A stretch of 10,607 nt of DNA from positions 1-10,607 of the forward strand of contig JADGJH010001261.1 of NCBI GenBank assembly GCA_027596945.1, given 5' to 3'. Below, piece by piece: positions 1-7,539 of this stretch. The DNA is from Physocladia obscura. Taxonomy: Eukaryota; Chytridiomycota; Chytridiomycetes; Chytridiales; Chytriomycetaceae. The notes beneath the pieces were generated by a model, which saw nothing but the letters and a program-made list of their open reading frames with translations, was not told the DNA's origin and ran no database searches. Within the stretch, counting starts at the first letter, position 1. The number at the start of each line of letters is the position of its first letter. A program made the translations under genes and the position numbers.

Positions 1-2058
1 AACAAACAGATTGGTGGCTGACTCATATTGTTGATAATGCTGCAACGATTGACTATTCGTTTGCTATTGGAGTATATGGCGCATTGGCTTCGGTCGCAGT
101 GATTGGGTTATTTCTGCGCGGATTTGTTTTCGCAATCGGCACCCTTCGAAAAAGCAAATCTCTGCATGACCGCGCCTTAAAATCTATTGTCCGCGCCCCT
201 ATGTCATTTTTTGATGAAATGCCGTTGGGACAAATATTGGCCAATTTTGCGAAACATTTGTATCTGATTGATGATTCGTTGCCGGAAGCTCTTTTTCAAG
301 TGCTTTCGATCACCCCGATGGTTGTTGGTATTTTAATATTGGTGTCGGCGATTGTACCGTTGTTTATTGTCACTATTCCTGTCACGTTTGGACTTGGGTT
401 TTATTTGATTTATGTGTGTCATGACGCTGAAAAACGACTAGCAATGCTTGAAGGTTTGTTTTCTTTTTTGCCGCAAATTTTTTTTAATGTTGTTTTGTAG
501 CAAGCAATAAGTCCCCAATGTTTTCTCATTTGTCTACGACTCTTGAAGGGCTTTTCAGTATTCGACTATATAACGCCCAAGATAGCTTTGACACATTTAA
601 TCGTGGCCTCATTGATGCCGATCACAAGGCCCTCTATTCTTTAAACGTGGTGAAAACAGTGCAAGCCATGTACCTTGACTTTATCTCATCCCTCATGATA
701 TACTTTGCTGCCTTATTTGTTGTTGTACGCACCGACATCCCAGCGTCACACGCGGGCCTTGCTGTTGCGCACATTCTTCAGCTTCTTTTATTTGTGCAAT
801 GGCTGGCGCGGTTGATTTCAAATGTACATCAAGCAATCACGTCTGTCGGTACAGTAGTGCAATTTTCAAACCAAATTCCAAGCGAAGCCGTTCGCCATGT
901 GCCTAGAAACACACGAGGTCGGCCGTTCTGGCCCGAATCTGGCGCAGTTGAATTCAAAAGCGTATCTTTGCGGTATAACCGATACGGTGTGGCGATTTTA
1001 AAGAGCGTTAGTTTCTCAATCGCAGCCGGCGAAAAGATTGGTATTGTGGGACGCAGTGGAAGTGGCAAGAGTACACTTTTGGTTGCGCTGCTGCGGATTA
1101 CGGAGTATACAGAAGGGGATGTGTATATTGACGGAGTTGATATCAAGACGCTCGGTGTTGCAGACTTGCGGAGCCGGATTGCTGTTATTCCGCAGGATCC
1201 TGTTTTGTTGACGGGGACGATTCGATCAAATCTTGATCCGTTCAACCGGCGAGAGGACGCAGAAATTTGGGCTGCTTTGAAGAGCGTGCATTTGGGGACA
1301 AAGATTGAAGAGTTTCCGTCGAAGCTTGATACACCGATTGTTGAGAATGGACGTGCATTTTCATTGGCAGAACGGCAGTTTTTTTGCATTGCACGCGCGA
1401 TTTTATTGAAAACGAAAGTTGTTGTGTTTGATGGTTAGTTGATTGCAATGTTAATTTATTGTTTCTTGTATTTACCCGCATTCCAGAACCAACTGTTGCC
1501 GCAGACTCTGAAACAGACACCCTGATACAAACGACAATCTCGGAAAACTTTGCCGATGCAACCGTGATAATATTAGCATCTCGTTTCCGTATGATTGCCG
1601 AAACCGATCGAATCATGGTGATGAAAGACGGCAAAATTGTGGAATTCGACACGCCGCTGGCACTTCTCGACAACGCGAAATCGAAATTTTCGCTGATGTT
1701 GAACCAGGCACCCGATCTGGACCAAGATCGGTTGCGGCGAATAGCTGTCGCGCGTGTGGAGGCCAAAAAGGCAGCGGCAGCCGAAAAGAAAGCGGCACCA
1801 AAAGCGAAGCGGAAGATTTCGTTTGTGATGAGCGGCGGCAGTGGTAGTGGTACCGGGTCAAAGTCGCATAACGGCGGGTCACACCTTGTTGCAAGTTTGA
1901 CGGATAGTGGAAGTATTTCATCGACGGAGGAGGGAAGTAGTTCTGATTCGTCGAAAGCGTCTGCAAAACCTGGTAAAGCTGCTACTATTGGTGAACAAGC
2001 TGTTCAAAGAAAAGGAGAAATGCCAAAATCATTGATGGATATATTTGGCGCGCCATAA
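1..2058 (+). CDS. ABCC/MRP-type ABC transporter, C-terminal part (TMD2 + NBD2), 5' end outside window
   Basis: Exons 1-453, 501-1433 and 1487-2058 splice to 651 residues plus TAA; the frame is open from base 3. The fragment begins near the first helix of the second membrane domain (QTDWWLTHIV, like MRP SDWWLS). It contains the family motif RAPMSFFDEMPLGQIL, several hydrophobic helices (about residues 17-45, 98-146 and 205-270) and the block PMFSHLSTTLEGLFSIR. NBD2 follows: Walker A GRSGSGKST (334-342), Q-loop Q382, Walker B VVVFDE (D461, with E462 split by intron 2). The signature is FSLAERQ instead of LSxGQ, and the H-loop position is Ser (S493, ASR for AHR). After NBD2 comes a tail of about 116 residues, Lys/Ala-rich and then Ser/Gly-rich. 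ABCC proteins export conjugates, drugs or nucleotides across the plasma or vacuolar membrane; the substrate cannot be read here. The first membrane domain and NBD1 lie left of the window. The family call is secure; orthology is not. Confidence 0.93.
454..500 (+). other. Intron 1 of the ABC transporter gene (47 bp)
   Basis: GTTTGT donor and TTTTGTAG acceptor in phase 1. Removing it joins RLAMLE to the family block PMFSHLSTTLEG without a gap, as in other MRPs. Left in, the frame stops at TAG 498-500. Confidence 0.92.
1434..1486 (+). other. Intron 2 of the ABC transporter gene (53 bp)
   Basis: GTTAGT donor and TTCCAG acceptor in phase 1. It splits the Walker B catalytic Glu codon: splicing restores VVVFDEPTVAADSETD, where the unspliced frame reads FDG and then a stop. 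Confidence 0.93.
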
Positions 2059-2222
2059 ACAAAATATTAAAGAAATTGACTTGGTATGAAAGTTTGAAAT
2101 GTTGATTGTGCTAAAAAAATTTATTTTTGAATATCTTGCTGGAAAGCCTCAATCAGTTTTGGGTGTTTCTGGTGTTTTTTTGTTTTCATTTGTTTTGTGT
2201 GAAAAAATTGTCAGACCAAGCA
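2059..2222. other. Short intergenic gap between transporter and cyclase genes
   Basis: 164 bp, A/T-rich, between the transporter stop and the first in-frame ATG of the cyclase. It must hold the 3' UTR of the first gene and the promoter and 5' UTR of the second. A CATAAA hexamer (2054-2059) overlaps the transporter stop and could be a weak poly(A) signal. In the cyclase frame there is a TAA at 2112 and no ATG before 2223. No recognised promoter element. Confidence 0.6.
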
Positions 2223-5200
2223 ATGAAGACATCTCAATTCGTATCACGGTATATTCGCGACACCGGGCGAAATAAAGAAAAGCGCACACTTATAATGGAA
2301 ATGCTTGAAAAAGGCCAGCCGTTCGAGGAACAAACTGTTGGTGCAGTGGCCATGATTGATATTTCTGGATTCACTGCGTTAACTTCAACTCTACTGGCAC
2401 AACAAGGCCGTAGGTCGTCAGAGGAAATGACACAAGCAGTGTCAAAGTTTATGTCAAAAGTATAAAAGCAACATTTAAGTTTTTATTTTTATAAATCTCA
2501 AAAGCGCTTGCTATCCTTGCTATCTCAGATCATCGATATAATATCATATCATGGCGGTGATGTAATAAAATTTCTTGGTGATGCACTCTTGATTGTTTTC
2601 GAAGCTAAAAGTGCAAGTGAAAATGATCTGAGACATACCACGCGTCGAGCCCTTGTGTGCTGCACTGAGTAATCTCATTACTATTCGTTTAAGTTATAAT
2701 AACAAAAACCCTTTTTTAGAGTCCTGATAAAAGGAAAGACAAAGTCTGCTCAATCTCCAACTAAAGTTGCTGGTAGCCCCACGAAAAAGAAGGCTTGCGA
2801 AGTGGATGAAGATTTGTTGGATTTGCATATTGGACTATCGGCAGGTCTATTCAATCATGTTATTGTGGGAGTTGCCGGAAAGCGATGTGACTATTTTGTT
2901 CATGGACCACCGTTAGGTGAAATCGGCGGAACTTTGGACAATGCACGCCCAGGTTTAGTTGATTTATTTATTATTTCTCAATAATTACCTTTTTTATACA
3001 GGTGAACTTGGCATTGCAAAAAGTGCTGTGGAAGTTTTAGAACTTCCAGAAACAGTATACTCACAAATTAAGATTCGGAAGTATGAAACAAAAGGTGGCA
3101 GTCAAACTTGCGAATTCAGAAGCCTTGAAATGCTTCAAACACTCCTATCTAAACTAGAGCCCTCACGCCCTGATTTTGAGGAAAATATGAATCGAAAAAT
3201 GTCTGGAATCGAATACTCCTATGAAACTGAAGCTGAATTGGGAAACGAGATGATAAACTCAGACAACTTTTGTTTTCAATTTATGAATCAAAGTCTTGCT
3301 TACAAAATCAAGAATTTGCAAAACTCGAAAAGATCGGGAGATACTCTGATTCAAATGAATCCAACCTCTGCAATAAATTATGACGAAGAGCTTAATATTC
3401 GTAAATATGGGCCATCGAGTGAATATAGACGTGTTACTATAATGTTCATGAAGTTTCGATTTAATTATACCAAACTCAAAGCTCAGCAACTATTCTCGGT
3501 GATGATTAAAGGTCTTGAGCAGTATGATGGTGTTACTCAGCAGTTTTCAGTGGATGATAAAGGCCAATCTTTTTTTGCTGTTTTTGGTTTACCTCCTTGG
3601 AGTCATGAAAATAACGCAGTTTTTGCCGTCAAAGCTGCAGTAACAGTTGCTGACATGCTGAAGAGTCAAGGGCTCACTCCTTTTACAATTGGATTATCCA
3701 CTGGAGATTTGCTATTTTCTCACATGGGCAGTCCTATTCGTAGCGAAGCTGGACTTTTGGGCGATGTCGTAAATGTTGCTGCGAGGCTAATGATATTTAA
3801 CAAAGCTGATGGATTCAATATTTTCTGTGATTACGACACTCACGAATGCACAAGTGAGTTATATCAGCATGCGGAAATTGGACTTAATATGGTGAGAAAG
3901 TTTACGATATGAATTTCTGATTCTGATTTTTCATATTTCAAATTAGCTCAAGGGAAAATTAGAACCTGTTTCAATATGGGCAATAAAGAATGCCAAGAGT
4001 GGCATTGATAATATGAAACTTAATCATAAGGAAAAACGATTTTTTGGTTATGCTGAAGAAAAAGCAAAGGTAAGATTCTACCACCAATATATATTCTGAA
4101 ATTTATAAGTCCAATTGTAGATCACCTCAATATTCAACAAGTGGGTTGGAGATGGGCAAAAATCTATTCTAATAGTTGAAGGAGCTAGTGGGATGGGGAA
4201 AACGAGTCTTCTTGAAGGTTCTTTGGTAGTAATTTCAAAAATAATCAAAGATACAAAAGTTGGTGCCAAAGTCTGTTTGATTCGTGGCTCCGAAATTGAA
4301 CGAAAAAATCCGGTTTGCTCTCTATTTAATTTTATTATTTAATATTTATTTATTTTGATAATTTATAAATAATACAGCTGTTTCCAATTAAAAATTTGAT
4401 GCGTTCAGTCTATCAATTATACTGCCAAATGAGTGACGTCGAAAAAGTCGCAATGACAGGACGAAATGCAAAATTTTTTCACTCCAGCTCTCCCTTAGCA
4501 CCACAAACTGCACTAAAAGTCAATATGACACAGAATCAGACGGATTCGGTGACTGATACCGTTTCGCCGCTTGCTCTGCCGGCAAAAGTAACTGCAAAGT
4601 CAAAAAGAATTTCCAAACATATGATGAATATCGCTGCTGCTTCAATTGATGATTCAATAGATGCCACGAAAGCTTTTCTTTCGGCCTGCGGAGAAAACCC
4701 CGCAAAAATTTCTTTCCTGCACCCAATATTTGACTGGATTGGAGAGACAGAAACAGCTGCTACATCTGACACGAGTTTGGAAGCCAAAAAATCCACCATA
4801 ATAAATATGATTGTTAACATTATGAAGGCTATGACAGAAGAAGTTAAAATTGCAGTTATTTGTGATGATCTTCAGGTAAAATTTACTACGAACTCATAAA
4901 TTTTTATTGAACACAAAAAAACAAAAGTTTATGGACTCAACGACTTTAGAAATTCTGGCGACGGTCATTCAAGTAACAACAAAAGCTCTGTATTTTCTAT
5001 TTTCGCGTCCGTTCACAATTTATAGGTTGACTGCATTGATAAATTTAAAAAATTTACCTTCAACATCACATATAGCATTGAATGGACTGTCAATGCTTGA
5101 TACTCAGAAATTGCTGGTTTGAATTTTTAAATGGCACATTTTTTTAAATTACAAAATTTAATCTAGGTATGGAAATTTCGGGACATCAATGGAACGAAAA

Positions 5201-7539
5201 TTGACAAAGACTTGTTACGAGTTATACACTTGAAAAGCTCCGGAAGCCCAGCTTTTCTAGATAAACTCGCCGAATCACTTTTGGGGGCACTTCCGCGAGT
5301 CATTGCTGTAGACGAGAAAGGGGTTGTTACAACAACTGTATCAGACATGGATTATCAAGAAATTTTGGCGATTAATGTTGAATCTGCCGTTCTTGTGGCA
5401 TTTGATCAGCTGGATCACCAATTTCAAGAATTTTTAAGGGTTGCATCTGCATTTGGCGTGGTAAAATTTTTTAACTGTTTTTGCTTTATTAAGTAGAACT
5501 GTAGTATTTTGACCTTATAGACGTTTCAGCTGTAATTGATGGAATTTATCCACCGAATGATTTAATATTTATGACAGAAACAATGGATACGTTTTCGTTT
5601 CTTGAAAAAAATCCTGAGGGTGATCCAAATTCAAAAACAAAGCAAGAAGTTCCTGAAAATTTGAAGAGATATAAATACTCATTTACCCATGTATTGATTT
5701 GCAATACTATTTACGGCTCGCAGCCTTTCGGGTATAGACAAGAAATTCATCGCAGAATTGGAAAATATTTGGAAGAACAATTGACGGCAGAAAACCGAAC
5801 TGCAGTGTTACCTTCAGTAGCATTTCACTATTCAAACACATCAGATCATGAAAAAATGCTTAATTTTTTCGAAATGCTTGGTTTGGAATCTGTTGATAGA
5901 TTTTTATTTCAAGGTTTGTGAGTATGTATATATTTTGTTCGATGAAATTCTCACAGCTTAGTTTAGATGGAATTGGGGCTTTGAATAAGCTGATTCAAAT
6001 GTACGAAAGCGAAAGGGATGAAAAAAACTTGAAACCTGTTCGACAAGCTCAGTGGTATTCAGCGCTTGCTTTTGCTGAGTCAGGAAAAAAATCTATTCAA
6101 AATGCTCGAAAAAATGCTTTGAAAGCTTTAAGCCTTATTGAAGCAGCTTGGCCTGAGACGGACCAACAATATGCAGCAATGTTAAAAGAAAATACACGTA
6201 AGCAAAATTTATTGTGGTTCAAAACTATTGGAGGCCGTTTATCTACTGGTGAACCAAATTTGGAGAAGGATCGCGTTATGTTTAGATGTTTGACAGTGTT
6301 ACATAATTTGGCCTCGATCGATCCCTCTTTACTGCAAAAAGATATTGAACTGATAAATTTGAGTTACTTGAATTTGTCGATTGCTTATGGTACACTTTAT
6401 CGTCCAGAATTTGTTAATGGATGCTTGAAATCAGCGGAATGGCACTGGCTGTCAAACAACAGATATCTAAGTCACGTCTACTTTCAGCAAGGAAAAAAGT
6501 TCAACACAAAAATAAGCGATTATGAGGCCTTTTTGAGCTCTACTGGATCTTTATATATTTATAAAGGATATTTTGAAAAAGGACTGGAAGATTTGAATAT
6601 TTGCGCAACCCATGCTAAAAATATCGGCGACTTATCTACATTCCACAGTAATATATTATTTCAGCTATTGGTAACGAAATTCTAACAATTTAAATTAGTG
6701 AACAAAGTTTTTATTTCAACTACTCTTATCACAGTAGGCAAACTCGAAGAATCAAACACCTTAGCTGAAGAAAATTTTAGATTTGTTGAAGAAAATGACG
6801 AGCATATAATGATTCTGCTATATGCAGTATCTTTGGAAGTTTCAGCTGTATTAACTGATAATTTGGAAGCGGCAGCTAAATATTCAGGAATTATCGCATC
6901 AAAAGCGGACTATACTGCAAGTTCATTGGCCAAAGTTTTTCGCGGAGCTTGTGCGATTTACGATTTGAGGAAGGGTAACTTGTCTAAAGCGCTAGAAACG
7001 TTTGAAGGTAAGAAAAAGCATTTAAAAAAATATTTACATATTCTATTTAATATTCAGAAATGATAACTTCTGGAATTGCTTTTATGACAATTGGACAGAA
7101 AGTTTCCATGCAACTGTTTGGATATTATTCAATTTTCCCATTTTTATATTATTCACAAGAGAAAGGGGCTGATACTGAGAAAATTCATTCTCTCTTGCAA
7201 ACTTTGAGTACTGCCGTCACCGTTGGAAATAAGCTCTGGGCTAAACCGTGTGCTGAAGCAGCAGCAGCCTGTTGTCTTTATTCCTCAGCTCAGCATATAC
7301 TTCAGGGAGAGCCAGAGCTGGGAATAGCCCCTATAATACGCGCTCTTGCAGAACCAAGGATCAAAAAAATGAAATTACTGTATGGGTTTCATTTGGCAAT
7401 TGTTGCAAGATTTTCAAAACATGCAGCTCAACAAGAAAAATATGCTAAGAAAGCTTCAGAAGTTCTGTCTTCAATTGGAGCAAAAGGATTAGCAGAGTGG
7501 GCTAAAGGCGCAGAAGTTGGACAGCTTTATTCAAAATAA
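2223..7539 (+). CDS. ADCY10-like: Soluble adenylyl cyclase (sAC)-like protein: C1-C2 cyclase domains, P-loop NTPase, helical repeats
   Basis: Exons 2223-2459, 2529-2668, 2720-2952, 3002-3891, 3947-4069, 4121-4312, 4378-4875, 4928-5116, 5167-5460, 5505-5913, 5967-6647, 6699-7007 and 7058-7539 give 4677 nt, exactly 1558 residues plus TAA (human sAC is about 1610). The first in-frame ATG lies 46 residues before the metal Asp, as in sAC. C1 (about 40-220) has MIDISGFTALT with D46, and GGDVIKFLGDALL with K93 and D97. C2 (about 343-490) has RRVTIMFMKF, VDDKGQSFFAVFG (K390) and GLLGDVVNVAAR (N461, R465). The P-loop module (about 530-900) has Walker A GASGMGKT (562-569), Walker B AVICDDLQ (D768, D769) and an SRP motif. 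The rest is helical and TPR-like; no membrane helix is seen. In this family the C1-C2 pair makes cAMP from ATP. G454 replaces the sAC adenine-contact Thr. A guanylyl or otherwise altered specificity is possible. Confidence 0.9.
2460..2528 (+). other. Intron 1 of the cyclase gene, with an alternative 3' splice site
   Basis: GTATAA donor and TATCTCAG acceptor in phase 0 (69 bp). Splicing at 2528 gives FMSK-IIDIISYHGGD, the same spacing between the TQ and GGD motifs as I recall for human sAC. An AG at 2503-2504 would add eight in-frame residues (RLLSLLSQ), so a longer isoform is conceivable. Confidence 0.8.
2507..2524 (+). repeat. Perfect 9-bp tandem duplication (CTTGCTATC x2) in a polypyrimidine tract
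   Basis: Two adjacent identical copies, 2507-2515 and 2516-2524, directly before the TCAG acceptor of cyclase intron 1. They form most of its pyrimidine-rich tract. Confidence 0.9.
2669..2719 (+). other. Intron 2 of the cyclase gene (51 bp)
   Basis: GTAATC donor and CTTTTTTAG acceptor in phase 2. It joins RALVCCTE to VLIKGKTKSAQ inside C1, between the FLGDALL motif and the LHIGLSAG strand. Confidence 0.88.
2953..3001 (+). other. Intron 3 of the cyclase gene (49 bp)
   Basis: GTTTAG donor and TTTTATACAG acceptor in phase 1. It joins LDNARPG to ELGIAKSAVEVLE at the end of C1. Confidence 0.87.
3892..3946 (+). other. Intron 4 of the cyclase gene (55 bp)
   Basis: GTGAGA donor and AAATTAG acceptor in phase 0. 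It joins the end of C2 (GLNM) to LKGKLEPVSIWAI, which corresponds to the KG...P..Y segment closing sAC C2. Confidence 0.87.
4070..4120 (+). other. Intron 5 of the cyclase gene (51 bp)
   Basis: GTAAGA donor and AATTGTAG acceptor in phase 0. It joins GYAEEKAK to ITSIFNKW just before Walker A, matching the GR.kE...L lead-in of this NTPase family. Confidence 0.88.
4313..4377 (+). other. Intron 6 of the cyclase gene (65 bp)
   Basis: GTTTGC donor and AATACAG acceptor in phase 0. The intron is very A/T-rich. It joins SEIERKNP to LFPIKNLMRSVYQLY in the NTPase module. Confidence 0.87.
4876..4927 (+). other. Intron 7 of the cyclase gene (52 bp)
   Basis: GTAAAA donor and CAAAAG acceptor in phase 0. 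It joins the Walker B CDDLQ to FMDSTTLEIL, restoring the usual DDLqWaDs-sLelL block. Confidence 0.88.
5117..5166 (+). other. Intron 8 of the cyclase gene (50 bp)
   Basis: GTTTGA donor and AATCTAG acceptor in phase 0. It joins LSMLDTQKLL to VWKFRDING. Confidence 0.86.
5461..5504 (+). other. Intron 9 of the cyclase gene (44 bp)
   Basis: GTAAAA donor and AACTGTAG acceptor in phase 0. This AG is preferred over the later TTATAG at 5520 because only it keeps the frame. It gives ASAFGVYFDLIDVSAVIDGI, the expected block after the NTPase domain; the later AG leads to an immediate stop. Confidence 0.85.
5914..5966 (+). other. Intron 10 of the cyclase gene (53 bp)
   Basis: GTTTGT donor and AGTTTAG acceptor in phase 1. 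The stronger-looking CACAG at 5956 breaks the frame with every nearby donor that precedes the TGA at 5919-5921. The chosen pair gives DRFLFQ-DGIGALNKLI, an ordinary helical-repeat sequence. Confidence 0.75.
6648..6698 (+). other. Intron 11 of the cyclase gene (51 bp)
   Basis: GTAATA donor, TCTAAC branch-like box and AAATTAG acceptor in phase 1. It joins LSTFH to MNKVFISTTL. An internal GTAACG at 6671 would make a 28-bp intron out of frame and was rejected. Confidence 0.78.
7008..7057 (+). other. Intron 12 of the cyclase gene (50 bp)
   Basis: GTAAGA donor and TATTCAG acceptor in phase 1. It joins KALETFE to EMITSGIAF in the helical C-terminal region. Confidence 0.87.
7526..7531 (-). terminator. 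AATAAA poly(A)-type hexamer overlapping the stop of the minus-strand gene
   Basis: Read on the minus strand the bases are AATAAA and share the TAA stop of the FN3/coiled-coil gene (7529-7527). If used, cleavage would fall roughly 10-30 bases further on, inside the last cyclase exon. Confidence 0.45.

Noticed and set aside
829..1766. Long minus-strand open frames opposite the transporter
   Set aside because: They lie antisense to NBD2 exons with clear family motifs; the peptides have no recognisable features.
4520..4820. Minus-strand open frames within the cyclase NTPase exon
   Set aside because: They are antisense shadows of a well-supported exon.
5881..5966. Alternative 86-bp form of cyclase intron 10 starting at 5881
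   Set aside because: It is in frame, but it would delete the helical residues GLESVDRFLFQ that fit the repeat; the 53-bp form matches the other introns in size and donor.
6671..6698. 28-bp intron GTAACG...TTAG
   Set aside because: It is too short and out of frame; the 51-bp intron 6648-6698 uses the same acceptor and keeps the frame.
2223..7539. Cyclase region as a decayed pseudogene with many frameshifts and stops
   Set aside because: Every break sits in a short GT-AG segment whose removal restores both frame and family motifs, and the exon lengths sum to an exact multiple of three.
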